The notes: a model not told the origin generated them from the sequence alone. A stretch of 21,000 bases of DNA from Clostridium sp. (GCA_004554205.1 SFNH01000023.1:1-21000), one strand, 5' to 3'; shown: positions 6,900 to 15,142, counted from the first letter of the stretch. Numbers and translations: made by a program.

Positions 6900-7037
6900 C
6901 AGTTCAGCGTAGGACTTTGCACCTGCTGCAAAGTCCGTAAGAATGCGTTGTGGCTGAGATGAATCCAGCCCTTCGCCGCAGGCGAACTTTAAATGGGCTG
7001 GATTCCGTAGCAGTTCTGCCGAAGGCTGAACTGCTAC
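6896..7037. repeat. 142-bp MITE/REP-like element with terminal inverted repeats
   Basis: The left end GTAACAGTTCAGC (6896-6908) is mirrored by GCTGAACTGCTAC (7025-7037), 12 of 13 positions. Inside are three hairpins in a row: GGACTTTGCA/TGCAAAGTCC (6912-6936); GAATCCAGCCC/GGGCTGGATTC (6961-7005) enclosing TTCGCC-GCA-GGCGAA; and GTAGCAGTTC/GAACTGCTAC (7007-7037) with an inner GCC-GAA-GGC. It has no coding capacity I can support. The left end overlaps the stop codon of the subtilase gene. Just right of it are CCGC-TGA-GCGG (7043-7053) and the palindrome CGGTATACCG (7051-7060). Confidence 0.65.
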
Positions 7038-7103
7038 CTGCTCCGCTGAGCGGTATACCGGAATGACTGCACTTACTGTTGACAAATTCTAGTCTGCTTT
7101 TTC

Positions 7104-7132
7104 TTGCGGATTTCTTCCAGCGATAGTATACT
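7104..7132 (+). promoter_or_regulatory. Candidate promoter for the PF06541 membrane protein gene
   Basis: TTGCGG (7104-7109), a 17-base spacer and TATACT (7127-7132), about 40 bases upstream of the ATG. A TTGACA at 7079-7084 has no -10 box at proper distance. Confidence 0.45.
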
Positions 7133-7172
7133 GTATCCAAAGCACATACGACTGTTGGGCGAGGTATTTTCT

Positions 7173-7964
7173 ATGTATACATACGCGTGGTATCACTGGC
7201 TTACCTTTTTTTATTTGTATTGTTTTTTCGGATGGATCTTTGAATCCGCCTATGTCTCCTTATTGCAGCGCCGTCCTGTCAACCGCGGCTTCTTAAAGCT
7301 GCCCATGCTCCCGCTCTACGGAAGCGGCGCGGTCATGATGCTGTGGGTCTCCCTGCCCGTGCAGGATAATCTGATCCTGGTGTTCCTTTCGGGCGTGGTC
7401 GCGGCAACCATCCTCGAGTATGTGACGGGCTATGTGATGGAGCTGCTCTTTAAGGTGCGCTATTGGGATTACAGCGACAAACGCTTCAACCTCCACGGGT
7501 ATATCTGCCTGAGTTCCTCCATTGCATGGGGATTTCTGACCATTTTTATGACGCACGTGATCCACCGTCCGATCGAGCGGATGGTGCTTGGTCTGTCGTC
7601 CATGACAGAAAGTGCGTTCCTCGTCATTACCACCGTCCTTTTCGTGTATGACGTGATCCACTCCACCAGAGAGGCGCTCGACCTCGCGCAGGCGCTTAAG
7701 ACCATCACCAGGCTGCGCGCGGAGCTGGATGAAATGCAGGTGCAGCTTGCCCTGTTGAAGGCGGAGACCGCCCAGAATGTCCAGGCATTAAAGGAGGCGC
7801 GCATCACCGCGATAAACGAGCATCTCTCGGAAACCAGAGCGCAGTTGAGCCGCCATCTCTCTGCCCGCCGCCCCGCGATCCTCCGGCGGAACCCCAGCGC
7901 CTCCTCCACCCGCTTTGCCGGTGCGCTGAAGGAGCTACGCGCCGCCATAGAAGCACACAAATAG
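7173..7964 (+). CDS. PF06541-type membrane protein ("putative ABC transporter permease") with C-terminal coiled coil
   Basis: Predicted protein of 263 residues. ATG 7173 is chosen because GAGG precedes it by 8 bases and a membrane segment starts directly after it; a TTG at 7104 would add 23 implausible residues. About five hydrophobic segments lie at residues 9-30, 45-62, 67-90, 110-132 and 146-168. The segment FFGWIFESAY...NRGFLKLP...LYGSG is the hallmark of the PF06541 family, abundant in Lachnospiraceae and often labelled as an ABC permease, although no transport role is established as far as I know. Residues about 170-235 form a charged heptad-rich coiled coil facing the cytosol. The C-terminus is basic. 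There is no ATPase partner nearby. It converges on the AlbA_2 gene, 18 bases apart. Confidence 0.75.
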   Translation: MYTYAWYHWLTFFYLYCFFGWIFESAYVSLLQRRPVNRGFLKLPMLPLYGSGAVMMLWVSLPVQDNLILVFLSGVVAATILEYVTGYVMELLFKVRYWDYSDKRFNLHGYICLSSSIAWGFLTIFMTHVIHRPIERMVLGLSSMTESAFLVITTVLFVYDVIHSTREALDLAQALKTITRLRAELDEMQVQLALLKAETAQNVQALKEARITAINEHLSETRAQLSRHLSARRPAILRRNPSASSTRFAGALKELRAAIEAHK

Positions 7965-7982
7965 ACCGGGGTCGCTCCGCCG

Positions 7983-9368
7983 TCACTGTTTCACGGGAAG
8001 ATAGCGGCTCATCCGCCCGCTCCCTTCCGCGCTCAGCCGTCCGTCCTCACACAGATTCTTTAACAGCAGGAAGGCCTTTGTCGTTTTTATCTCCAGGAGT
8101 TCTTCCACATCTTTCCGGGTGATGAATCCATTGTCCCGGGCATACTCCAGGATCAGGTTCTCCTCATCCTGCCGCGTCCGCCACTGCGGCGCCGCATCGA
8201 CGCCGTACGGGGCCTGCTCCTCCCGCAGCATATCAGCGTAATACAGCCTCTCATTCGGGACTTCCTTTGCGCCCGCCGGGTGCTCGTTCCGGTTCGGGAG
8301 CGTCGTCCTGAAGACACCCTCCGCCGTCTCGAAGACCGGCTCCCGCATCTCCCTGCTGTACAGTCTCCGTATCCTCCCGATTCCGGTGCCATAGCTCTCG
8401 ATCAGCTTCATCCGATAGAGAACTGTCGCCAGATTTGGGTTCCTCGACCGGGAGACGCCGAGGAAGATCGCCTCCTTTGCCAGCCCCGGAACGAGGCCGC
8501 CGAGGGATACGAACTCGATCCGATCCTCATAGACATTGACAATGCTGCTTCCGCCAACCGAGTAATCCCGGTGCACGATACTGTTTAACAGAGCCTCCCT
8601 TATCGCCTCCTCAGGATAATCCCGCGTGTCGATCCGGTTCAGCCCGGAAAAGGTCGCCTGCGTCCGGTTATTTAAGTCGATGAAGTGATAGACCTCCTCA
8701 AGCTGCTTGAGCAGCGATCCCCCAAACTCCTTCCTGTCCCGGAAAATCTCATTGTCTTTCCCCTGGAAGAGAGCGACCTTAATGGTATGCTTACACTGGT
8801 CGGACAGGAGAAGCGCAAGATTTGTGTAGAGTCCGTCTTCCCCGATCATATGAAGCGTGCGCATCTGTGCCTCTCCGAGCTTAAGCGCCCGCGCGCTCAT
8901 CTCATTTTGGAGCACGGTAAAGGTCAGATCCTGGTTGATGCTCCGCTCCTCCTCATAGGATCTCCCGCTGCTCTGCACGATCATCGCCCGGATTCCCTCG
9001 TCGCTGAGCGGCTGGGAAGAACTCCCCCTTCTCACATATACGCCGGAGGGCTTTAATCCTTTTTCCTGCAGATAATACGGTCTTCCGGTTCCGGTCTGTA
9101 CGCTGATCTCCACCACTGTCTTCCCCTCCCGCTCTATTGCTCTTATCTGCACAAACGGCATGATATCCGGTCTGATCGCGTCCCTAATCGCATCTGCCGC
9201 CTGCAGCATCACTTTATCGGCATCCTCCACACCGACGATGCTCCCGTCCGCCCGAATCCCGATATAGACCGTGCCGCCCTCTGTGTTCGCGAACGCAATA
9301 ACTTCTTTCTTAATCTCCGGTACATAAATTTCCTTGAACTCCACATCCAGATTTTCGTACAGTGCCAT
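7983..9368 (-). CDS. AlbA_2 (Schlafen-type) domain, ATPase-like putative transcriptional regulator
   Basis: Predicted protein of 461 residues. The ATG at 9368 follows AAAGGAGA by 7 bases. Residues about 5-125 form an AlbA_2 nucleic-acid-binding domain (VEFKE, VIAFANTEGGTVYIGI, VYVRRGSSSQPL). Residues about 255-355 match the GHKL-like HATPase_c_4 domain found with it (EEAIREALLNSIVHRDYS, GGLVPGL, SYGTGIGRI). Residues about 400-461 look like a winged helix-turn-helix (ITRKDVEELLEIKTTKAFLLLKNL). This architecture is widespread in bacteria and usually described as an ATP-binding protein or putative regulator; the true function is unsettled. The gene is solitary and has a perfect-consensus promoter and a purine-rich leader. 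A defence or mobile-element link is possible, but no partner gene supports it. Confidence 0.85.
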   Translation of the reverse strand: MALYENLDVEFKEIYVPEIKKEVIAFANTEGGTVYIGIRADGSIVGVEDADKVMLQAADAIRDAIRPDIMPFVQIRAIEREGKTVVEISVQTGTGRPYYLQEKGLKPSGVYVRRGSSSQPLSDEGIRAMIVQSSGRSYEEERSINQDLTFTVLQNEMSARALKLGEAQMRTLHMIGEDGLYTNLALLLSDQCKHTIKVALFQGKDNEIFRDRKEFGGSLLKQLEEVYHFIDLNNRTQATFSGLNRIDTRDYPEEAIREALLNSIVHRDYSVGGSSIVNVYEDRIEFVSLGGLVPGLAKEAIFLGVSRSRNPNLATVLYRMKLIESYGTGIGRIRRLYSREMREPVFETAEGVFRTTLPNRNEHPAGAKEVPNERLYYADMLREEQAPYGVDAAPQWRTRQDEENLILEYARDNGFITRKDVEELLEIKTTKAFLLLKNLCEDGRLSAEGSGRMSRYLPVKQ

Positions 9369-9371
9369 GCC

Positions 9372-9446
9372 GGTCTCTCCTTTCTTTTTGATTTGTTTTC
9401 TTTTTGATTCGTTTTCTTTCTCGTTCTTTCTTTCTCTTTCTTTCTT
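9372..9446 (-). repeat. Purine-rich low-complexity leader with tandem repeats
   Basis: Between the promoter and the ribosome-binding site of the AlbA_2 gene, the transcript strand is almost all A and G, built from AAAG/GAAA units. It contains two copies of AATCAAAAAGAAA, 16 bases apart (plus-strand positions 9397-9409 and 9381-9393). It lies in the untranslated leader, so length changes would alter spacing rather than reading frame. Confidence 0.7.
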
Positions 9447-9448
9447 CG

Positions 9449-9477
9449 ATTATAACGAATCCGCAGAAAAATGTCAA
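9449..9477 (-). promoter_or_regulatory. Perfect-consensus sigma-A promoter of the AlbA_2 gene
   Basis: On the minus strand TTGACA (9477-9472), exactly 17 bases, TATAAT (9454-9449). Both hexamers match the consensus at every position. The expected transcript start is near 9442, at the edge of the purine-rich tract. Confidence 0.85.
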
Positions 9478-9494
9478 GCGGCAAAATCAAAAAT

Positions 9495-9551
9495 AAGTCG
9501 CTGCCAAAAACAAGTCGCTGCCACCCGTCAAACGGGCGGCAGCGACTTGTT
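9495..9551 (-). terminator. Rho-independent terminator of phosphoglucomutase, with duplicated 3' arm
   Basis: A 14-bp stem, 9538-9551 with 9509-9522, extended by CCCGT/ACGGG (9524-9528/9532-9536). On the minus strand the arm GGCAGCGACTT is followed by GTTTTT. The same arm plus a T-rich tail is then repeated at 9505-9495, so the 5' arm could pair with either copy. It lies 12 bases after the stop codon. Confidence 0.9.
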
Positions 9552-9563
9552 TGCTTTCCGAAC

Positions 9564-11300
9564 TCACATCAGCTCATTTACTGTCTTCATAAGCGCTTCG
9601 CCTAACGCCGCGGACTTTGCATCCGCATCCTCAAGGGAAACGCCCTTGACGCCGTAGTAGAACTTGATCTTCGGCTCGGTTCCGGACGGGCGGATACACA
9701 GCCACGCGTTGTCATTCATGTCATAGTACAGCACATTGGAGGACGGGAGACCGGTCGGCGCCACCTCCCCGGTAGCCATATCCTTCACCGTATCCAGCTT
9801 GTAATCCCTCGCGGAGAGAACCCTGTACTCTCCGAAGCGCTCCGGAGTGTTGGTGCGGAAATACTCCATGATGGACTGGATCTTTTTAAGGCCCTCGATG
9901 CCGGATAAGCCGATGGACTTCACGGCATCCTTGTAGAAGCCGTACTTCTCATACATGGCAAGCATCGCATCCCACAGCGTCATGCCCTTCATCTTATAAT
10001 AGGCGGCCGCCTCGCACAGCGCGACTGTCGCGGAGACCGCGTCCTTATCGCGGGCGTATGTACCGATCAGGCAGCCGTAGCTCTCCTCCATGCCGAACAT
10101 ATAATGGCCTTTTCCGGTTCTCTCCTCTTTCAGGATCTGCTGGCCGATCCACTTGAATCCGGTCAGGCACTCAACCAGCTTACAGTGATAAGCCGACGCC
10201 ACCGCATCGATCAGATTGGTGCTCACGATGGATTTTACGACCTCTCCGTCTGCCGGGATCGCATTCTGCGCCGCTTTCTGGCTTAAGACGTACTCGCACA
10301 GCAGGGAGCCGGACATATTTCCGGTCAGGGAAATATACCCGCCGGACTTTATGTCCTTCACATACACACCGAGACGGTCGGCGTCCGGGTCGGTGGCAAG
10401 CACCAGATCGGCGTCAATCTCCTTTGCCAGCTTAAGGCCCAGGGCAAACGCCTCCTCCGCCTCCGGGTTCGGGTAGCTCACGGTCGGGAAATCACCGTCG
10501 GGAAGCTCCTGCTCCGGCACTACATATACATGCTCAAATCCGATCTCCTTTAAAACTCTGCGAACCGGGATATTGCCCGTGCCGTGGAGCGGGGTGTAGA
10601 CAATCCTGATCTGATCCTGCATCTTCTCGATCGCGTCCCGGTTTACCACCTGCTCCTTTACATGCGCGATGTACTTGTCGTCAATCTCTTTTCCGATCAC
10701 CACATACAGACCCGATACCTTCGCGTCCGCGGCGCTCATGGTCTTTACAGTGGACAGATCCTCAATCGAAAGAACCTCCTCGGTCACGCCCTTATCATGC
10801 GGAGGGGTAAACTGCGCGCCGTCCTCCCAGTATACCTTGTAACCGTTGTACTCCGGTGGATTGTGGCTTGCGGTCACATTGATACCCGCGATACAGCCAA
10901 GCTCCCTCACCGCGAAGGACAGCTCCGGAGTCGGGCGCAGAGACTCAAATTTATACGCCTTGATGCCGTTGGCCGCAAGCGTGCGTGCCGCCTCATCCGC
11001 GAACTCCGGCGACATCCGGCGCGAATCGTAAGCGATCGCAACGCCCCTGTCCGCGCCGCCCTGCTTGATGATATAGTTTGCCAGGCCTTGTGTCGCGCGG
11101 CGCACAACATAGATATTCATGCGGTTAATGCCTGCCCCGATAATGCCGCGAAGCCCTGCGGTGCCGAATTCCAGGTCCATGTAAAAGCGCTCTTTGATCT
11201 CATTCTCGTCGCCCTCGATCGCCTTAAGCTCCGCTCTTGTCGCCTCGTCAAAATAGGGATTGGAAAGCCACTCCCGGTAAATCTTCATGTAATCCTTCAT
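9564..11300 (-). CDS. pgm: Phospho-sugar mutase (phosphoglucomutase/phosphomannomutase)
   Basis: Predicted protein of 578 residues from ATG 11300, which has GGAGGG nine bases upstream; an in-frame ATG 12 codons earlier would swallow that site. It belongs to the alpha-D-phosphohexomutase superfamily, of the long PgcA-like type. TASHNP at 143-148 carries the phosphorylated Ser145. DPDAD (304-308) binds the metal. GFKWIG (381-386) and EESYG (405-409) form the sugar-recognition loops. RPSGTEPKIKF near the C-terminus binds phosphate. It interconverts glucose-1-phosphate and glucose-6-phosphate, feeding UDP-glucose and wall polymer synthesis. It is the last gene of the minus-strand run and is followed by a strong terminator. 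Glucose versus mannose preference cannot be told from sequence. Confidence 0.93.
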   Translation of the reverse strand: MKDYMKIYREWLSNPYFDEATRAELKAIEGDENEIKERFYMDLEFGTAGLRGIIGAGINRMNIYVVRRATQGLANYIIKQGGADRGVAIAYDSRRMSPEFADEAARTLAANGIKAYKFESLRPTPELSFAVRELGCIAGINVTASHNPPEYNGYKVYWEDGAQFTPPHDKGVTEEVLSIEDLSTVKTMSAADAKVSGLYVVIGKEIDDKYIAHVKEQVVNRDAIEKMQDQIRIVYTPLHGTGNIPVRRVLKEIGFEHVYVVPEQELPDGDFPTVSYPNPEAEEAFALGLKLAKEIDADLVLATDPDADRLGVYVKDIKSGGYISLTGNMSGSLLCEYVLSQKAAQNAIPADGEVVKSIVSTNLIDAVASAYHCKLVECLTGFKWIGQQILKEERTGKGHYMFGMEESYGCLIGTYARDKDAVSATVALCEAAAYYKMKGMTLWDAMLAMYEKYGFYKDAVKSIGLSGIEGLKKIQSIMEYFRTNTPERFGEYRVLSARDYKLDTVKDMATGEVAPTGLPSSNVLYYDMNDNAWLCIRPSGTEPKIKFYYGVKGVSLEDADAKSAALGEALMKTVNELM

Positions 11301-11364
11301 AAAAATACACCCTCCTGTAATTTTCCCGCGCCCCATACCCCCGCGCGGATACTCTTATGTATTC

Positions 11365-11370
11365 ATTATA
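11365..11370 (-). promoter_or_regulatory. Possible -10 box for phosphoglucomutase
   Basis: A TATAAT on the minus strand lies in the 123-base gap between the CotS-like gene and pgm, 65 bases before the pgm start. No good -35 hexamer is placed 16-18 bases upstream, so pgm may instead depend on read-through from the genes before it. Confidence 0.25.
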
Positions 11371-11423
11371 ATACAAGCTTCCTGAAAAAGGAAGAAGAAC
11401 TATGCGGGATTTTTACCGAATCT

Positions 11424-12401
11424 TTACCTTATATTTGATAAAAACCTGTTCCTGCCCTCCTGCTGCTCCTCTATCGCCTTAAGCTTCTCCACATTCTTCG
11501 GCGGAATCCACGCCTTGTTGGCATTATAGTAATAATTGAGCTGCTTCCAGTATTTCTCGGGATATAAAAACAGATAATACAGGCATTCCCGGTCCTCCCG
11601 GTCGACGGGCAGCACATGATCGTAGCTCTCTATCATGGCAAGCCCCAGGCGCTCATTCCAGCCGTGCTTCTCCATCACCTTACGCATAAACCGGTACAGA
11701 TCCGCTATCTGGCAGCCGCGGTGCATCTGATTGAATTCGATAAATGCCACATCTCCGCTTCCCACCAGCACATGGTGCTGGTCCAAATCCCCATGACACA
11801 AAAAAAGCCGGTCCTGACCTTGCTTTCTCCAAAGTAGTTCCAGCTCATCCTGTGCCCGGAGCGCCTGCTCATAAAACTCTTCAAAATGCTGCATGACGCA
11901 CAGTTCAAATTCACTTTTCTTACGTTTGCCGCTGATGAAATTCCTCACCCGCTTCATCTCCCGGCTGTGACGCCTCATCTCCTCGGCAATCCCCGGCGGC
12001 ACGATGGAACCTAAATTCCAGTCCTCCTTCCAGGCAATCTGCCTGAGCGCCCGGTGAAGCCCCGCGATCCTTCCAGTACAGGTCAGGATCTCCCGCCCGT
12101 CCTTTAAATTGCATTCCCGGTCAGGGAACCAGTCCTTCAATATATATTTTGTCCCGTCCGGCGCGGCGGTAATCAGCTCCCCGTCCCGGTTGCGGACATA
12201 CTGATCCACCGCCCGAATCCCCTGATCCCGCAGCTCATGGAGGACTGCTTCCTCAAACTCCAGACGGCGCAGAGTCCCTCGGTACTCCTTGAGCAGCTTG
12301 AGGCCGTCGTTTCGCTCGCAGATCCACGCTCCTCTGCCCCGCCGCACTTCCAGGGTCTCGCCCTCATACTGCTGCAAAACTTCCAGATAACAGTCGTTCA
12401 C
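11424..12401 (-). CDS. CotS-family spore coat / kinase-like protein
   Basis: Predicted protein of 325 residues. I start it at GTG 12401, which has GGAGG seven bases upstream and gives MNDCYLEVLQQY, the usual N-terminus of the group; a longer reading from 12494 would overlap cca. It has an aminoglycoside-phosphotransferase/CotS-type kinase fold. GRGAWICE and GLKLLKEY lie in the N-lobe. HGDLDQHHVLV at about 203-213 is the catalytic-loop equivalent, and IEFNQ...DLYRFMRK at about 221-241 the region after it. The canonical metal-binding Asp of the kinase DFG-like motif is replaced by Glu-Phe-Asn, so activity is uncertain. CotS-like proteins join the spore coat in Bacillus and occur in several copies in Lachnospiraceae. 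It lies 71 bases downstream of cca. Confidence 0.78.
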   Translation of the reverse strand: MNDCYLEVLQQYEGETLEVRRGRGAWICERNDGLKLLKEYRGTLRRLEFEEAVLHELRDQGIRAVDQYVRNRDGELITAAPDGTKYILKDWFPDRECNLKDGREILTCTGRIAGLHRALRQIAWKEDWNLGSIVPPGIAEEMRRHSREMKRVRNFISGKRKKSEFELCVMQHFEEFYEQALRAQDELELLWRKQGQDRLFLCHGDLDQHHVLVGSGDVAFIEFNQMHRGCQIADLYRFMRKVMEKHGWNERLGLAMIESYDHVLPVDREDRECLYYLFLYPEKYWKQLNYYYNANKAWIPPKNVEKLKAIEEQQEGRNRFLSNIR

Positions 12402-12472
12402 ACCCACCCCTCCACTCTTTCGCCTACCAGCTACTTTCAGAGTATGAGCGGATTTTGGCAAATATGCGTTGC

Positions 12473-13657
12473 CTACGCCTGTTCGCGCACCCATTCTTCC
12501 ATGTGCGAGAGAAGGATTTCTCTCCGGTTATCCTCAGGATGCGCCAGCACATGATCCAACATCCGGTTTAAGATATCGCCCAGATCCCTTCCCGGCTTCA
12601 CGCCCTCAGCGATCAGATCCCGACCCTTCACCGCCAGCTCCTTTAACGACAGGCAGTCCCCCCGGGCGCGGATCTCTTCTGTCAGGGCGCGGATATCGTC
12701 CCCGTACCCATTAAGCTCCATCAGCACGTCCCAGACCTCCGGCTCCATCCCGCTCATGGCGCGGCGCACCGTCTCCGCGTCAGCAGGCATGAATACTCCC
12801 GACAAGCTCACCAGTGTCTTTACCTTTCCAATGGTGTCATTGTCAAACTTTAACTCCTTCAACACACGCACGGCAGTCGGCGCGTCAGCGCACCTTAAGA
12901 ATGCCGCCCACCGCACATATTTCACCGGCGGAAGCGATGCCGGAATCTCTGCCCGCTGCCACGGCAGAGCGGAAAACGCCGGGGAGACGTAAGCGCCGAT
13001 CCCCGTCTCATAGACCTCGCGGATCTTTTCCGGGTGGTCGGAGGTAAGAAGCTTCGTCAGCTCCGCCTGCACCCGCTCCTTACTCACCTTCGCCAGGTTG
13101 GGGGCGATCTGTGAGACTGCCTGCATCGTCTTATCTTCCACAGAAAAATCGAGCTGCGCCGAAAAACGGATCGCCCGCAGAATCCGCAGGGCGTCCTCCT
13201 CAAAGCGCTCCAGCGGATCACCCACGCAGCGGATCACGCCGCGCTTTAAATCCTCCATGCCGTCAAACGCATCCACGATCCCGGTCTCATGGCTGTACGC
13301 CATGGCGTTGATGGTGAAATCACGCCGCCGCAAATCCTCCAGCAGATCGGAGGTAAATTCCACCTGCTTCGGATGGCGTCCGTCCTCATATTCCCCATCA
13401 ACCCGGTAGGTAGTTACCTCAAATCCGGTTCTACCCATCATAACCGTGACTGTCCCGTGCTGGATTCCCGTGTCGATCGTCCTGCGAAACAGCGCCTTGA
13501 CCGCTTCCGGCCGGGCGGAGGTGGTGATATCCCAGTCCTCCGGCTGGCGGCCAAGAAGCGTGTCACGGACGCAGCCGCCCACCGCATACGCCTCATAACC
13601 CGCCTCGCTCAGTTTTCCGATGATCTCCTCCACCTTGCCGGGAATCTGAATCCGCAT
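12473..13657 (-). CDS. cca: CCA-adding tRNA nucleotidyltransferase
   Basis: Predicted protein of 394 residues from ATG 13657, with AGAGGG about 10 bases upstream. It is a class II tRNA nucleotidyltransferase/poly(A) polymerase-type protein. GGCVRD at 27-32 and the metal-binding DWD at 41-43 mark the head domain. RRDFTINAMAY and EEDALRILRAIRFSAQL are the conserved neck motifs that follow. It probably adds or repairs the 3' CCA of tRNAs. Some clades split CCA-adding and A-adding work between two enzymes, and only one is visible here. The gene is 51 bases downstream of proS on the same strand, with a copy of the dispersed inverted motif in the gap, so translation and tRNA maturation genes are probably cotranscribed. 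Confidence 0.93.
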   Translation of the reverse strand: MRIQIPGKVEEIIGKLSEAGYEAYAVGGCVRDTLLGRQPEDWDITTSARPEAVKALFRRTIDTGIQHGTVTVMMGRTGFEVTTYRVDGEYEDGRHPKQVEFTSDLLEDLRRRDFTINAMAYSHETGIVDAFDGMEDLKRGVIRCVGDPLERFEEDALRILRAIRFSAQLDFSVEDKTMQAVSQIAPNLAKVSKERVQAELTKLLTSDHPEKIREVYETGIGAYVSPAFSALPWQRAEIPASLPPVKYVRWAAFLRCADAPTAVRVLKELKFDNDTIGKVKTLVSLSGVFMPADAETVRRAMSGMEPEVWDVLMELNGYGDDIRALTEEIRARGDCLSLKELAVKGRDLIAEGVKPGRDLGDILNRMLDHVLAHPEDNRREILLSHMEEWVREQA

Positions 13658-13674
13658 GATCTCAAACCCTCTCT

Positions 13675-13701
13675 GTAACTGTTCAGTGCCCTCACAGTTA
13701 C
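13675..13701. repeat. Inverted pair of the dispersed motif between proS and cca
   Basis: GTAACTGT (13675-13682) and ACAGTTAC (13694-13701), a perfect 8-bp inverted repeat with an 11-base loop; the left part reads GTAACTGTTCAG. If proS and cca share a transcript, this hairpin lies in the mRNA 17 bases before the cca start. Confidence 0.7.
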
Positions 13702-13708
13702 CCCTCTC

Positions 13709-15142
13709 TTAATAGGCTCTGCCCCAGTAGACCATCTTCTTCGCCGGTTTCCCGCAGCACACGCACCTGTCGGACAGGCGCTCCTGATCAAACGGCATAC
13801 AGCGCGAGGTCGCCGCCGTATCCTCCTTGATCCTGTCCTCACATGCCCGGTCGCCGCACCACATGGCCTTCACGAAGCCCGGCTTCTCATTGATCGTCCT
13901 TACAAACTCATCATAATCCGTCGCCACATAGGTATGCGCGTCACGGTGCGCCCTCGCCCGCTCCAGCATATCGCGCTGAACCGTATCGAGAAGCTCACCC
14001 ACCTTCGCCTCAATCTCGTCCAGGGAAACTGTCGTCTTCTCATGGGTGTCGCGGCGCACAAGGACTGCCTCATTGTTCTCAATGTCTCTCGGCCCGATCT
14101 CGACGCGCACCGGAATCCCGCGCATCTCCGACTCGGAAAACTTCCAGCCCGGGCTCTTGTCGGAATCATCGACCTTTACCTTATAACCGGACAATGCGTC
14201 TCTGATCGCATACGCCTTGTCTAACACGCCCTCCTTCTGCTGCTGGATCGGGACGATCACGACCTGGGTCGGCGCAATCCTCGGCGGTAGCACCAGCCCG
14301 TTGTCGTCGCCGTGCACCATGATGATCGCGCCGATCATGCGGGTCGTCATGCCCCAGGAGGTCTGGTGCACATACTGTAAGGAATTATCCTTCGCCGCAT
14401 ACTGGATGCCGAATGCTTTTGCAAAGCCATCGCCGAAGTTGTGGCTTGTGCCGGACTGCAGCGCCTTGCCGTCGTGCATCAGCGCCTCGATGGTGTAGGT
14501 CGCCTCCGCGCCCGCGAATTTCTCCTTGTCGGTCTTCTGCCCCCGCACAACGGGAATCGCCAGAACCTCCTCGCAGAAATCCGCATATAAGTTCAACATC
14601 TGGATGGTGCGCTCCTCGGCCTCCTCGGCAGTGGCGTGGGCGGTATGCCCCTCCTGCCACAAGAACTCTCTGGAGCGCAAAAACGGGCGCGTCGTCTTCT
14701 CCCAGCGCACAACGGAACACCACTGGTTGTATACCTTCGGCAGATCGCGGTACGAATGAATGTCCTTCGCGTAAAAGTCACAGAACAGCGTCTCGGAGGT
14801 CGGGCGCACGCACATGCGTTCCTGAAGCTCCTCCAGGCCGCCGTGCGTCACCCACGCCACCTCCGGCGCAAACCCCTCTACATGATCCTTCTCCTTCTCC
14901 AGGAGGCTCTCCGGGATGAACAGCGGCATGTATACATTCTGTACGCCGGTCTCCTTAAAACGCCGGTCCAGCTCGTGCTGGATATTCTCCCAGATCGCAT
15001 ACCCCGCGGGCTTGATCACCATGCAGCCCTTGACGCTGGCGTAATCGCACAGCTCCGCCTTCTTCACCACATCCGTGTACCACTGGGCAAAATCCACATC
15101 CATCGCGGTGATCGCCTCTACCAACTTCTTATCCTTCGCCAT
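13709..15142 (-). CDS. proS: Prolyl-tRNA synthetase, archaeal/eukaryal type
   Basis: Predicted protein of 477 residues from ATG 15142, with AAGGAG about 8 bases upstream. The class II synthetase motifs are clear: IKPAGYAIWENIQ (motif 1 region), VRPTSETLF, RWEKTTRPFLRSREFLWQEGHTAH (motif 2) and the SWGMTTRMIGAIIMVHGDD region (motif 3). The anticodon-binding domain follows (APTQVVIVPI). The short C-terminal zinc-type domain has Cys residues in WCGDRACE and CVCCGKPA, ending WGRAY, as in the type without the bacterial editing insertion. It charges tRNA-Pro in the cytosol. It begins 15 bases after the HEPN gene, and no T-box leader is visible, so expression seems tied to the upstream genes. Confidence 0.97.
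   Translation of the reverse strand: MAKDKKLVEAITAMDVDFAQWYTDVVKKAELCDYASVKGCMVIKPAGYAIWENIQHELDRRFKETGVQNVYMPLFIPESLLEKEKDHVEGFAPEVAWVTHGGLEELQERMCVRPTSETLFCDFYAKDIHSYRDLPKVYNQWCSVVRWEKTTRPFLRSREFLWQEGHTAHATAEEAEERTIQMLNLYADFCEEVLAIPVVRGQKTDKEKFAGAEATYTIEALMHDGKALQSGTSHNFGDGFAKAFGIQYAAKDNSLQYVHQTSWGMTTRMIGAIIMVHGDDNGLVLPPRIAPTQVVIVPIQQQKEGVLDKAYAIRDALSGYKVKVDDSDKSPGWKFSESEMRGIPVRVEIGPRDIENNEAVLVRRDTHEKTTVSLDEIEAKVGELLDTVQRDMLERARAHRDAHTYVATDYDEFVRTINEKPGFVKAMWCGDRACEDRIKEDTAATSRCMPFDQERLSDRCVCCGKPAKKMVYWGRAY

Noticed and set aside
5973..7085. Long open frame (370 codons) on the minus strand opposite the subtilase
   Set aside because: It mirrors the plus-strand subtilase, which has a complete catalytic triad; the reverse translation has no recognisable domain and crosses the hairpin element.
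10584..11438. Plus-strand open frame opposite phosphoglucomutase
   Set aside because: Shadow of a well-supported gene; no domain, no ribosome-binding site.
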